From NCBI GenBank assembly GCA_049999765.1, contig JBNGIQ010009496.1:135213-199212 (forward strand): DNA of 64,000 bases, read 5' to 3'. The stretch comes from Phaeoceros laevis (Eukaryota > Anthocerotophyta > Anthocerotopsida > Notothyladales). The notes below the pieces were generated by a model. It saw only the letters and a list, made by a program, of their open reading frames with translations, was not told where the DNA came from and made no database searches. The position numbers and the translations under genes were made by a program. Position 1 is the first letter of the stretch, and each line of letters starts with the position of its first letter. This document shows positions 11,984 to 24,718 of the stretch, piece by piece.

Positions 11984-13213
11984 GATTCAGATTGTGTGTT
12001 ACACTTCGTAGCCTTGTGAACGACGAGAACGGTTGAGCCGTTATTAGCCCTAACTACCCTATCACCTGGACACCTTTTTATATATGTTTATTTATATACC
12101 ATCAATGTGCAAATATAATTTATGTAAGAATCCTAGTATATGCTATAGTGGATGTATTTGTCATATGTACATAGATATGAAATAGTATAGGAATTGTTGA
12201 AGTAAAATCTGCATTTATCGTTGATGTACCTATTCTAACATGTTTTCCCTTGTTCAAGGATTTATAGCTGATGTGATTGCTAATCTTGCAAATCCTTGAC
12301 TTGGAATAGAGCCATGTCTTGTCCAAGTCAAGGACATATAACCCAAATATTGCAAACGTCTTTGCCTTGTTTCAAAATGTAAACATTTATTTACTGGTTG
12401 TCTCACTTTGGACAAATCTGCCTTGGATTAAAGACTGTACGGATGAATTTGCACTATCCACCAGTATGACGAATTCCTTCTCTAGGATTTGGGGTATTTG
12501 TTGTTTAAACCAGCGTGATCTAGCATTCATGCACAGGAACGCATAAACGCAGCGCCGGTGTGTGCAAGACAACATGATGCATGTCGCGTGAGTTGTGTTG
12601 ATTATCGTCACAAGTGTGACCTTCTGGTTTACATGAAAAGTAACCGTCATAACCGCCTAACTACACTTCGACTATATAAAGTAGAGTTAACCGACTATGG
12701 TCGCGGCTATGCATACTTAACGGTGAACCGTGCCCTAACCCTATTCCGCCAATATTTGTAACCCTCACCCCCATAACAAGAGGGCTTGCCCTCTCCTAAA
12801 CATTCATTCTAAATTTGATAAAAAGAAGAGAATAGATTTTTCCGCAAAAGAATATGCGGACATGTGTTGTCTAGCTAGCAATATATGCCCATACTCCAAA
12901 TCTTAGAAAAGAAATTCCTCATAACCAGGGGCATGTTTCAACTGTATGACTGTACAACACACAAGTTGAAACGCACGAAAGACTTGGATGAGGAATTCAA
13001 GCACTAGCTACGGTTCATAGCATCTAATTGGGCAAGGACGGTCATGTCTTGTCCCAAGTGTTTTGCTTGTAAATGCTATTCCAGGTGACGCTTACCTTTT
13101 AGGGCATTGCCATATGCATCGTCCAACGTATGAGGAACAAAGTAGCGGATGACTCCTAATAAACCACGAGCAACTATGTATAAGCGAATTGTATTGCTAA
13201 CTATATAGGCCGG
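11984..13213. other. Non-coding AT-rich stretch
   Basis: No protein of known family on either strand. ORFs are short and without splice structure. Confidence 0.4.
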
Positions 13214-13454
13214 GTGATCAAGTTGATCTCTGGTTGATCGCTTCCAAGATCTATGTGTTCGATAAACAACTCTGGTAGATTAAATTGCTTTTTGATTATG
13301 GTCTTTTCTATTTGACAACCTTGGATGTATACGATGGTGATCAGTTGATCTGTGGTCGCCTCCAAGATCTATATGTTCGATAAACAACTCTGGTAGATTA
13401 AATTGCTTTCTGATTATGGTATTTTCTATTTGACAACCTTGGATGTATACGATG
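13214..13454. repeat. Tandem duplication, two units of about 120 bp
   Basis: Unit 1 spans 13214-13336 and unit 2 spans 13337-13454. Both run from GTGATCA(A)GTTGATCT to GGATGTATACGATG. They differ by a few substitutions and a short deletion in unit 2 near its start. No coding function is seen. Confidence 0.85.
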
Positions 13455-14711
13455 TTCACAAATTGAACCATCCAGACAAACTTGCCATGCTCATGTGCAA
13501 TATATAAAGCATCAATAAAGTAAAATGCCTAGCACAACTTGAAGGTACATAGGATTTTTTGGAGAGCTGAAGCTAGATGTGACAATTGGGGCACCGAAAA
13601 CAATGTTTACAAGGATGAAGACACAAGAATTTAGAAAAATACTAAAGAATGTGCCAAAAGAGCTAGAAGGTGGATTGTTAGCTCTACTCTTGACAAGACT
13701 TGTATATCAATATCAATAAAAAGTAGACGGAGGGGCTTACAACGATCGGTAGAAGTGTTTTTCAAAACAATATATATAACGGAGTTTCTCACCTAGCAAT
13801 GCAAAGAAGGTTAGAGTTCGGAAATTGTATGAGGAAAAACATTGAGATTATTCATATTTTACAAAAATAGGGCTAGTGAGTTGATGGAAGATAAAACAAT
13901 TGTAAATTGGCCAAAGAAAGCCAAATGTAGGTTTAGGCTAGAAAGAACAGCGGATAAGTCAAGCCTCTAGAAATTGACATCTGCTATCAAGGACACAATC
14001 AGCAAGGACACCCTAAGGGCATGTGTTCTGCTTATGATGCTAACAAAGGCGAGGTGAAGTCTGTAGGCGAGAAGAAGTGAGAGGGGATGTCAAGCGTGAA
14101 GAAGGGAGATGGAATGCCAGGGCTTCCATGTGCTAGGAAGGACACAAGGCTAAAAAAACCCTAAAAAGGGGGGCTTAGGGTTGCCCCGGTTCTATTCCTT
14201 GTGTTTTGTTGAAATGGAACACGTAAGGGAGGTTTCCACATTTACATTAGAAACATCTACGTAACATATAGCTGCTACATTTTTCTTTTGTAATATTAGC
14301 TTGGTCAATTTTATCTATGCTCATAAGCTCTTGGGGCTGACAGGACACTTGCCCCATTATAGGAAATGAAGCACCCATATTTGCATTTGCTTTGCAGCTA
14401 CCACGCTTTGTTTTTTTGTAATAAAGGTTGATCAGGTCTAACTAACTTTCCTCACTAATACGGCGCACCAGTCAGGTCCAGCTTGGCATGCATGAGATCG
14501 ATTCCGTTAGCTTGTTGGTTAATATGGTTGTTTAAGAGCAAATCGTTGAGGTTTAAGTGTAGAGAGCGTAGAGTGTGTTCGGTGGTGCGATGCATGCCAT
14601 GGAAGCAGGATTGGTCGGTAGTCGTTGGAGGACGGCTTGGCTGGTTAATTAATAAGTTGGGCTCAAGCTGGTTAGGTGGGGGCTAAAATTAGGGCGACCG
14701 GAAGCCGTTGG
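13455..14711. other. Non-coding stretch between tandem repeat and second gap
   Basis: No recognised gene. Near 14157-14185 an AACCCTAA word and its reverse complement TTAGGGTT flank an A/G-rich spacer, a telo-box-like inverted pair that may be coincidental. Confidence 0.4.
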
Positions 14712-14811
14712 NNNNNNNNNNNNNNNNNNNNNNNNNNNNNNNNNNNNNNNNNNNNNNNNNNNNNNNNNNNNNNNNNNNNNNNNNNNNNNNNNNNNNNNNN
14801 NNNNNNNNNNN
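14712..14811. other. Assembly gap (100 N)
   Basis: Exactly 100 N bases, a placeholder for unknown length. The flanks differ in composition: AT-leaning before, GC-leaning after. Confidence 0.99.
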
Positions 14812-17510
14812 GGGCGGGCACGCGGGGAATCAATAATCAATACGCAAAGGGATGGGTGGGAGAGCGAGATCGCGATCGCAATCGGAATCCCCGTTCCCGT
14901 TCCGTTTATGCGTAAAGCGGCTAGCTGAGCGGTGGTGGCAGGTTGGGAGTCAGTGAGTGAGTCAGGCGCGTTTCTGCCAGATTCACAGCCCATGTGCCCA
15001 CACATCTTTGGTGGCGGGCTCAAGATCGAAGTACACGCTCGCTGGCTGCTCTGCTCTGCTCCCACCAGCCCGGCCCGGGCCGGGTCGGGGCAGCCGTCAT
15101 TTCTCGCCCATTTTTAACGCACACGCAAACAAACAGTAGCGGGGGACAGGGGCAGCGGACGGACAGGCAGTCAACCCCTACTACTAGGCGACTTGCAGCG
15201 TTGAGTTGAAGGGCAGGGCTTGGCTGCAGCAGGCCAGTTTTAGGCAGACAACAGTGGCAGTGGGGTGCCGGCCCGAATGTGGATCCATCCTTCCTCCATG
15301 TAAAATGGAAGGCGGGGTGGGTCCAGCGTCCAGCGGGAAAGGAAGAGCTCCCTTGGCATGCCGGTGAGACGGGCAAGAAACATAATATTGCAGCCAATGC
15401 GGTGGCTGGAGAAAAAGATTTGTTGAAATATGGAAAAGAGGGGGATGCGCATGCACAGGCACAGGCAGCATGATGTATGCACACTGTACTTGGCGTTTGG
15501 AGGCGACTGATGAAAAGAAAAGAGTGGTCGTCGACTCTGACACTCGTATGCAGGTCCAGGTCCAGCATGTTTAAGGTTGCCAAACAAGGGGAAGGACAGC
15601 CGGTTGCGGCCCGAAACGGGATGGCATGTACAGTACAGTCTAACGGGGGGCTGGGATGGCATGTGGAATGGGGAACGGGGAGGAAGCAGGAACGAGAGAT
15701 TCTCCTGCTGGCTTTATTGTTATTAAGAAGAAGAAGCTATTTATGAAGAGGCCAAGCTTGGGCCAAGGGTATCTTGCATTCCGGGAATCGCTCCTCATCA
15801 ATATGCATGAGGCAGGCAGGCACGGGGGCAGGGCAGGGCCGGGCCCTTGGGGGGTGCCTTTTCTGTTTTCTCTCCTGGAATCCGTCCCCCTCCATCTTGA
15901 GGTTCTAGACTAGTCTAGGAGATGTAATTAGTCTAGGCCGAGTTCACATATCAGCCCACCCCTAGGCCGTTTAGGGGGTGTGACTAGGACGCGAGGATGT
16001 GTTTGAGGGTTTGGGGGTGGGGTGGTGCTTTCATACTAGGTTTTTTGACCGTGCCATTGAACTGCCATTCTTTCCCGGGTTGCCACTGATTGATGCCGGG
16101 ACCCCGCTTTCCCTTCCCGCCATTTGCCTCCCTTGACCCGTTCGTGTGGGACCTACAACTGCTTATGTGGCGCGACATCGTTGGCCGTAAGACGTTGGGG
16201 GCGACCATGAGAGAGAAGAGGGTCCACATTTGGGTGCAGGATGTGGCGCCCACGTCACTTGAGGGTTTCTCCGGTTGGTTTCGCATAGCGGCGCTCTCCG
16301 CCAATCCGCGCGTGCTGACTGTGTTTGGGGGCTGTGTGTGAAACGACCCTTATCAAGGTAGATTTATGGGAGAGGTTCCTGAATCCTGCTGCAGCTGCAG
16401 CTGCAGGCATGGCGGGCATGGAGGCCAATGATTAAGCGCTTGGTTAATTATTTGGGGATGCGGAATGCATGTGTGTGGAGGACGATGTGAAGTTATCCGG
16501 TTGCTTGCGCACCTCATGATGTGCCAAGAAAAGCGCACAGCACAGCGCCAAATGTGATATTCCCTGGTATACTCATACATAGCTATAGCCCCATACATAC
16601 CATGGGCCTACATACCCTTTTTCCTTTTTCCCTGTCAGTTATGGGGACTATTGGCTGGTAGGGTTGGTGGGTACCAATCCTGATAATGCCACTCCGCTGC
16701 TGCTGCTCTGAGCTGAGCTGATCCGGCATGTCGACATGGAGTAGAAGTATAGCCATTTTATAAGGAGGCATGGCAGGTTGATTCCCTGTGCATTGATGAA
16801 GGCCCAGGAGAATGCAATGGCATGTAATATCTGGCATATAAAATGTATCCACCCATCTGTGTCTGCCAACCGGCGAATATTTGGTTGTGAATGCCGAGGT
16901 GTTTGTTGACATACATCCACGAGAGACACCATGATACATAGAGTGTAATAAGGAAGGAGAGGAGGGTGTGATAAGCGAGTGGGAGTGTGCATGAGGAGAG
17001 GGAAGGGTGGATGGGATTTTGTCGGCGGTATAAATAGAAGGGGGTGCGTAGGAAAAGAAGGGTCTGGGTTTGCTATTTGCAATTTGCTATTTGCTATTGC
17101 TTGCCAGTAGACCACTGTTGTTATAATGCATGCAATCCAATGCAAGGGACGGAGGAAGGGACGGAGGGAAGGACGGAGGGAGTTGCAAGCTGTGGAAGTC
17201 GTGGGCGTGGAGGCTGCCTCCATTTTCAAGTTTTAGCGGCTGCCAAATACATACATATACAACAGTGGCTCGGTTCGGCTCGGCTACCTGTAGTCTTCTC
17301 CTTCCTTGCATAGCCAGCGAGGCAAGCAACCTTCCCCAAATTACGTTGCATTCTAGCTAGTTCCAGATGCTTCGCTCACTCGTTGGGGGACCGGTTGCTG
17401 GTGCAGTAATCAGTAATGAATGAAGGAAGCGCTTTTCGGTTACGCGGCTGCTGCCTGCCCGCTTTGTTGGCTGTACAGGGGGCATGAATGTGCAAATTTA
17501 TTGAAGCCCC

Positions 17511-17560
17511 TGCCTGCCTGCCTGCCTGCCTGCCAATGCTGTCGCTGCCAATGCTGTCGC
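17511..17560. repeat. (TGCC)n microsatellite followed by a duplicated 15-mer
   Basis: Six TGCC units occupy about 17511-17534. They are followed by two head-to-tail copies of a 15-bp unit starting TGCCAATGCTG. Confidence 0.85.
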
Positions 17561-17779
17561 TGGCCTGCCTGCAATTCCTGCCTGCCCGCCTGCTCTGGAG
17601 AGGCGGAGAGGTTTTGGTTTTGATTCCCCGGACCGCCTGCCTTCCTTTTGATTCCATTTATTGTTATGGAATGCATGCCTGCGCAATGGGTATGTATGGT
17701 GTGGTAGGGCCAGCCCCCTGCCCTTTTTTTCCACGGCCCAAGGCAAGGCACGGAAGCAAGGCTGTCCATGGACAGTCGC

Positions 17780-17816
17780 AGGCAGGGCAGGGCAGGGCAG
17801 GGCAGGGGGCAGGGCA
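17780..17816. repeat. (GGCAG)n pentanucleotide microsatellite
   Basis: Consecutive GGCAG units with one interruption. Low-complexity, non-coding. Confidence 0.8.
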
Positions 17817-18121
17817 GAGCATGCCAGGATTCCTCTCTATCTCATATCATTCACTCATGAAATGCACTACACTACAACGCTCCTTCTCTTTCACCTCTAA
17901 TGCATCCATGCCCATCCATCCATCCTCTGGACGGATGCCTTAGGGGCCGTACTACGCCAGGTTTCGCTGCGTCGTACATCCTGGGGGGAAAAACGAAAAG
18001 GGCGACGTGGAAGACCCACAACCCCTACAACATGCTAATGTATGTAGACATGCAAAAGAAGCCAAACAAGGAGGAAAGGTTACCACAAAACAAGCGGACA
18101 GCGCAAGCAGCGTGGGCGGCG

Positions 18122-18315
18122 AGCGTGTCCTTAAAGTGGCCCCCATTACAACATCGCAACTCAGCTACGTACGTAACCCACAGGCAATCATAAACCTCCA
18201 GAGACCTACCTTGCGTTATTATTTAGCAGCAGTAGCAGCCTGGATGGCCTGCCGCCCGGCGTGTCCTTAAGTGGCCCCCATTAGCCTCGTCTCTGCTGCA
18301 GCTCATAGGCAATCA
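18122..18315. repeat. Direct repeat pair, copies about 135 bp apart
   Basis: A block of about 25 bp reading GCGTGTCCTTAAGTGGCCCC (with one extra A in the first copy) occurs at about 18122-18149 and again at about 18259-18283. A shorter AGGCAATCAT word follows each copy, which suggests an old tandem duplication of roughly 135 bp. Confidence 0.6.
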
Positions 18316-18579
18316 TGTGAGGGTCTCCCATCTAGCTACATGCATTAGCCGCAATCATATGCAGTAAACAGTAACAGCCCTTGCCTGCCTCTTGGAACCG
18401 GCTAGTCTAGTAGGACACCACTGTTTTTTGGTGTGTCTGTGTTCAGACACCCTAGACTAGTCTACTATGATAATAAGCAAGCACAACAGTGGCCTGGCCT
18501 GGCCCGACCCGCCCGGGGACATTCGCTACTTATTAGCTACTCTACGATACACGCAAAAGCGAAAGGTAGCCAGCCTAGC

Positions 18580-18621
18580 ATAGCACAGCACAGCACAGCA
18601 CAGCGCAGCACAGCGCAGCAG
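18580..18621. repeat. (AGCAC)n pentanucleotide microsatellite
   Basis: Repeated AGCAC/AGCGC units. Non-coding simple repeat. Confidence 0.8.
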
Positions 18622-18636
18622 CATACAAGGGCTACA

Positions 18637-18675
18637 GGACACGCAGGATCCTCCTAGGATCCTGCCTGCGTGTCC
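18637..18675. repeat. Near-perfect palindrome
   Basis: The left arm GGACACGCA-GGATCCT is mirrored by a right arm that is its reverse complement with four extra bases, separated by only about four bases. This would form a tight cruciform or RNA hairpin. It directly follows the pentanucleotide repeat. Confidence 0.75.
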
Positions 18676-21108
18676 AGCCCAGCTATGAGCCAGCCGCTTA
18701 TTATAAGTGTATGTAGTCTTATTAGAAGAGTCTCTACCCATCTTGCACCACAGCTCTTGTAGTAGATAGATACATCTACTGTATTACTCTATACCCATAT
18801 GGATGGATAAAGAAAAAAGGCCCTGCCCGACGGATGGAGATACTGACTGTATCACAAAGTCCAGGCGACCACTGTATAATACTGGCTATCTAATCTCTTG
18901 TGCCCACTGCTACATTTAGAGATGGATATTCTGGTGTAGTAAAGCTGGTTATCAGCAGGCAGGCTAGGGCTGCCATCCCAAAAATATCCACGCAGCGCTG
19001 GCAAATGCTGCCTTCCTGGCCAAGACAACAACCTACTTTCTACCATGCACAGACAGGGGCATCCCACTTACTTGACGGCCCCAACTGGGCTGCCATTGTC
19101 CTTTTCCTTTCCATCCTAGACTAGTCGAGTACAATTGCGCGTCACATAATTGATGAGCCCGGCCAGGTCTGCTCTGCTTCTCTGCCTCTTGTACGTCCCT
19201 CCAACCTGTTGTCCAACTTTTTCTCTTCTGGCCTAGCCTTTTGCGTATTTATTTTATCATTTATCATATGGTGAAGCTACAGGAGCCGATAAGGCCTTCC
19301 TTATAAGGCCGATAGAGCTTGCACATAAGTGTATAACAACAGCACCAACCTTTCTCCTTTCTCCCCGATGCCAGGCCCACGGATATACAGTAAGAATAGT
19401 AGCAAGTACAGTACATGTGTCCTCACCTCCCGCCCTCCCTCTCCCACCATTCGTTGCAACAACCAGCCTGGCCTGGCAGTGGCCACACAGTGGCCTTGAA
19501 GAGCAAAAAGGTTGTTACACGATTAACAAATCAACCGCCGTCCTAATCATCGCACCAATCACCACAGTCCAGGAGTCGACCACCAATGGACATACAATAA
19601 ACCCTATTTGTCTTATTCCTATTAAGCCCAACTGTTTGAACAAACAATACCCTTCAGGGAACGGAAGGCACGAGCAGCAAGCGAGCGTGCCGACCGAGAA
19701 ATCCCCCACCCCCTTTTTTTTCAAAATTACACTTGCTGCTCTTGTTGTTGGGTTTTATTAGACTCTGTAGGAAGGAGAGGTCCGAGGCCATACGTTATTA
19801 GGCAGTCCAGTCCCAGTCGCACAGTCGCACCGTACCACTTGAGTCTCGTACGACAGCAGGGCCCGTGCTAGCCTGCCCTCCTCTCCTGTCTAAAAACTCT
19901 GCCCACCCACCCACTCCCTCTTACACTCACTCACTCGCCAATGAATGAAGGAATGAGTGTAGGAATGAACATGAAATTTGGGCACCTCCATCATCAGCCT
20001 GCCCCTGTCCCAGACTCCCAACTTGCTTGCTTGCTCGCTCTCTCTGCTTTTCGCCTTTTTCCCGGTCTATTTTGATTTGTTTTTCGTGTGGCCACCTGCA
20101 ACGGAACGGAACGGAGCAGTTGGTGGGTGGGCTCCGTAACGTCGCTACCCCCAATCATGGCCTTCTCACGAGTCACGACCCCGGTAGACTCACTTTTGTG
20201 GGTTTTCCTTCCATTTCTTTTTCTTTTTCCACAGCACCCCCAATTAAATTGGGGGTAATGGCACTAGTCTTCCCTCGTGGAGTTGGGTATAGCGCGGCTC
20301 TTTACTACTACTCCTCTTCCGCTAGCATAGCAGCGTGTGCCAGAAATGGCAGCGGCCTTGGGCCAATGGCGGTGCCATGCAAATCATGGCATGGCGTTGC
20401 TTGCTGCGCAAATCGCGTGGGGTGGAGAAAAGGGCCCTCGCGCAGACTAGCGCTGCCGGGCAGCAGACGGAAACAAACCCACAACGGAACGGCCCAGCGT
20501 CGCTTTCCCACCGCTGTCAGCGCGCAAGGCGCTTCCGGTCGGCCACTAGCGCGCCCCGGTCCCCCAGACCGCGCGTGCGCGCACCAGGCACCCGTTGACA
20601 TGCGCCCTTCACCCCAGTTGCGTTCGCCGGCCCGGCCTCATACTCCTCCCCCCACGCGTGCCTATATTTAGGGCCGACAAACCTGCCTCCGGCCTCCTTT
20701 TTCCGGTCCTTCCTGCCTCGCCCTAGATCTCATTGCTCACCTCACCACAATCCAACTCACCTCTCGACGACAAACAAACCCCAAACCTCTTCTTCTTTTG
20801 CTTTTTCCGGAACAAAGGCACGGAAAAGACACGTCACAAAAGGAACGCCACACACCAATCTCGTTGCAAAAATAGCATCCATCCTACATCATGCGCATGC
20901 CTGCCGTCTCTTTGCTTACTTCATCAAACCCATCCGACTACAGAGACAGTTGCCAACTTGACATGAGCATCCTCGATTCATTCATTCACGCGTGCACAAC
21001 TAGTCTATATAGTACATCCACTTTTCAGAATTGGCAGCTCCAGTCCACATCTCTGTTTCACAGTAGTACACAACTTACTGGCCTAGCAACATCCACCTAT
21101 CAACTCAA

Positions 21109-23618
21109 TCAGCTTGGCTTGCCTTGCAGGTGCCTCTGCAGCCAGGCATGAGCCTCCTCCGCCATGGCCTTGCACACTGTGTGCCCCACGCCTTCCTCCG
21201 CAACAAACTGTGCCATACACCGCTCATATGTGTTACTCAAGCAACAACACCTGCCTGTTTTTGAAATAGCCCCCCAGCAAGAAAGAACAAGAAAGAACGA
21301 AGTCATCCCAACCTTGAAATTATCTGCAACACCAGCTTGGCAGTACACCTCTGCTGTTTTAGCCACAGCCCTCTCCAGTCCTGCAACAGGGCACCGAGGG
21401 TCGTTCTTCCCTGCATCCCAGTCCAGGACACACCCAGTGTCAAACCAATACTACGACACTGCTGCTTAGTGCTGCTTGGCTTACAAGAGAAGGAGAAACG
21501 GGTACCGTTCAGGATGAGCAGTGGTCGTGGGGCTATGGCCGGGAGTGTGTGCTCTGCATCGAATCTGTCGGCCAAGCCCGGTGCTATTCTGTGCCACACC
21601 TGAGACACAAACGAAAACAGAAAGAGATGGTCCAGGTTTCGTCAAGTTTTTTGCTACTGTCCTGCGTGTGTGCTACATGCTATTACATCAAGTTTTACAT
21701 GGAGGACTGGATTGAAGGCATACTGCAGCTACTGTCTGGCCATCCACCTCCGACTTGCCTAGATCCTTCTTTGCTTCTGCAAGGGCCACAAAAGCATCAA
21801 AGCAGCAACACCCGAGGGCCACGGCCCCCCAGTGTTACATTCAAACTTACAATGGCACATTCCACTGCCTGTGGCTTACCATGAAAAACACCTGGGATAC
21901 TGGCAACTCGGGCATGCCATGAGTTGTTCTCAATCGCCCAGCCGAAGCTCTGAATGAACCACACATGCCGGATAAACATAATTAGCAGTCTCTTGTTTCA
22001 CATGGCAATAGCCCTTGTCTCAAATTCCTAGGACCCTTACTGACTGTAGCAACGAATGTACAACCAAGCCGCAAGCACCACTTTTACCTGCACTCCTAGC
22101 CCACACACCGCTGCCGCAATACGAGGGTCTGCAGCAGCTGCAAACCAGGCGTGCATTCCTGAGCCACAATTTCCACTTCTCCAGTCAGCATCATGCATGC
22201 TTCCGCTTTTCACTGCTGAGGGGGGTGGACATTACCGCCGAGCGAAAGTCCAACTATTCCAATTCGAGTTGGACAGATGTCTGGTCTCTCCGTCAAGTAG
22301 TCCATCAGCTTCAACAAATCCCACACCTAAGCAAAATCCAAGCAAGAACTATCTTCATCCACTTTGACGTGCACGTGGCATCACACAAAAGGCCCAAACC
22401 TCTTGCATCCAACTGATATTGATATACACGGCAGTATCTTGACTTGAACCGTACAGTATCAAATATGAAAGGCATTTCCTGCCCTGTTCTCCACGCAGAT
22501 ATTAACCCCTGCAACCACAGTGTTGTGCACTTTTCAAGATTTCGAGCTTGCACATTTCAGGAAATGAAAGAAATGCAAACAAAACGCTGACCTACGTCCT
22601 CACCCAGGACTGCTAGCCTTCCAACGAAACATTAAAAGAGCTGCACAAGAGTTGTGTCCTACATTAGCATAAGCATGCACAGAGTCTGCTCGTTCTCCAT
22701 GGTAGCGTGAATCAATAGCTACTGCCACAAACCCCTGAGCAGCATATACCTGCCCACCAGCATTAGCTCTCAGTCAAATTGAGCCCACAGGTTGCGCTCC
22801 ACCCAATGAAAAACGAGTTGCCACAGAGATGGGCCTGCTTCTGCATACCAACCTGCATATGAGGACGCATCATCTCCTTATCTGCACCTGTCCAATGCAA
22901 GAAAATCACTGCTGGTCTCTTCTCAAGCTGTCCACTTTGCCTCTCAGTTTCACTCAACTCTGGTTTCAGAATAAGCACAGGAACTTGTCCCTGCGGTCCT
23001 GCCTGGAACAAAGCAGTCTCGGCTGAACTTGGTCGTGAAGAAAACCCTAGTTCCAAGCCACCAATCGTTTTTCTTCTGCAGTTACCTCCACAGACAAGAG
23101 CAGATTCTCCTCTTCAACCTTGTCCCTCGATCCACGACATTCTCTCACTGAAGCTGCTCTCATCTGCTCCAACCCGAATTCCATCAAGCAGTTTTTTTGG
23201 GGAGTGTCGGAATTTGATCACATTCTGCATGCTTACAGTCCCTCAACACCGCCAAGTCAGAAGTTCTCGCCACAAACACATACTTACTGTCATCGTCCAT
23301 CCCAAGTCAGAGACCTGCCTCTGCAGAAAAGGCTTGCGGGCGTGCTTTGCTGGGAGGGTGAGGGGTACTGCAAACAAACAGGAAACTCATGTCCCAACTG
23401 CCCCTCAATTCAACGCCCTCATGGGACTCAACACCCAAATCGTCACCTGTGTCTGTCCGCCGACTAGCCAAGGTCTCGAGAAACTGGTTCCGCACCTTTT
23501 GGCCTTCAGTCCTCCAGTCCGCCCGTTCAAATTCAGTAGCATCTGGTCTAGCTAAAGTAGTCATCTCACCCAACACAATTGTTGAACGGTTCGATTTCTC
23601 ACTCTCCATAGAAGGCAT
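21109..23618 (-). CDS. Alpha/beta hydrolase (plant At5g25770-like serine hydrolase)
   Basis: Thirteen minus-strand exons join in frame: 23618-23447, 23367-23315, 23163-23086, 23002-22853, 22749-22663, 22508-22455, 22326-22236, 22158-22088, 21949-21880, 21776-21724, 21599-21506, 21410-21313 and 21207-21109. They give about 389 residues, close to the family's usual 360-390. The start is the ATG of MPSMESEK. The alpha/beta hydrolase fold is shown by RPAVIFLHWTG (oxyanion strand), IDSRYHGERA, the nucleophile elbow GLSLGG (Ser about 226), APRPLLILNGKNDPRCP (acid Asp about 328) and EEGVGHTV (His about 366). All three triad residues are present. The match is to an uncharacterised plant cytosolic or plastid hydrolase family with dienelactone-hydrolase/acyl-peptidase-like features; the substrate is unknown. 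The second-exon acceptor and the exon 3 start are the least certain joins. Confidence 0.88.
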
Positions 23619-23900
23619 CACGACAAGGTGGCTGTGGCTATAGCAGTTCTAGAGTTATTTGCGCAGCTTCGCCGTTTTAGACCCCGTCCAATTTTCGACT
23701 ACTACTCTGTCCGGCGTGCTCCACGCTTCCCTTTTGCAGCTCATCAGCCTCGGCACCCCTCATCAGCCTTGCTACAGAGACAGGCATAGTGCTCTTGCCT
23801 GGCTGTTCCCGAGCTACAACGACAGCCACGCTGGTGATGCCTGACGATAACAGGCCCCTTCCATGCCTCTGCTTCAGTAAGGCTCTGCAAAATGAGGTTT

Positions 23901-24041
23901 TCTTTACTGTCTGATTTAAGCTACTTCTCCTCAAATGGCAATCCCTCCATTGCATCTCAGGATCTGGACACTTGGTGCTGCCTCGTCCTTGGTCACTCAT
24001 GTTCTTGCTTGGATGCAAAAACATGTTTGACAGACTATTTG
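23901..24041. repeat. Dispersed repeat, copy A
   Basis: About 140 bp from TCTTTACTGTCTGATTTAAG to a GACAGACTATTTGT end. It is closely similar, in the same orientation, to 26445-26588. Both copies include GCAATC followed by CTCCATTGCATCTCAG, and TCGTCCTTGGTCACTCAT. Not coding in any obvious frame. Confidence 0.8.
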
Positions 24042-24718
24042 TTCTTCTTCAGAAAATTTGCCAACTGAAACAGTTCCACCAGCAGCAACGAGGTGGGTGG
24101 TGAATGCGTGCCTCCCTTCCGTCACGGTGGGGCATAAAAAACCATCGAAGGGACGAATGCATTGGCTATGGTGTACAACCTTTTCTGTTTGTTCGTGAGG
24201 GCAAGACAGAATGTGCACGAGGATTGTTTGGAGGCTACCATAGCTGCAAAATCCTCCCCCTGCATGCAGTGTGAAGACCAACTTTTTTTTTTTGTGTGTA
24301 ACCCGCGCCTTTTCTTAAAATTACATTTCAATTTTACATTGTTTAATCCTATAACTTTTCTAGGGGAAAGCGAAAAGGTCCTAAACCTAATCCCCACCCC
24401 ACCTCCTCAAACATCGGAACTACATGCACCCCGTCTTGATTACGCTCCCAACCTCATGTGTGAGACTCGTGTGAAGATCCAAAATGAACCTCTTTCTTCG
24501 TGGTGTAGAATGTACATGATGACACTCACCCGGCTAAAACAGCAAGGAAATTCTTGAAGACTCGATTCTAGCCTAGGTAAGACAAAAGCTAGAAGAATGT
24601 GGTGCCTAACCAAATAGCTTGCCTGCTGGCCCTCTTCTTGCCTTAGCGGCAAAAATCTCATTGAGATCACCGACCTTTCAGAGCTTTCCTAACCAGGTTT
24701 CTTACTTTTGTTCTCCTT
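24042..24718. other. Stretch with no gene recognised
   Basis: Lies between repeat copy A and the PPR relic. ORFs are short and carry no known domain. A poly-T run lies near 24283. Confidence 0.4.

Larger units (their letters stand above)
14812..21108. other. Long gene-poor region rich in simple repeats
   Basis: No recognisable protein gene in about 6.3 kb on either strand. The longest ORFs (for example plus strand 20027-20671 and minus strand 15020-15583) are low-complexity, lack conserved domains and sit in C/G-rich or purine-biased sequence. CTAGACTAG-type words recur near 15906, 18403, 18449 and 19117. The last few hundred bases before 21109 are the 3' flank of the minus-strand hydrolase gene. 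Confidence 0.5.

Noticed and set aside
20027-20671. A 214-residue plus-strand ORF in GC-rich DNA
   Set aside because: No conserved motif, biased composition and no splice or neighbour support; GC-rich sequence lacks stop codons by chance.
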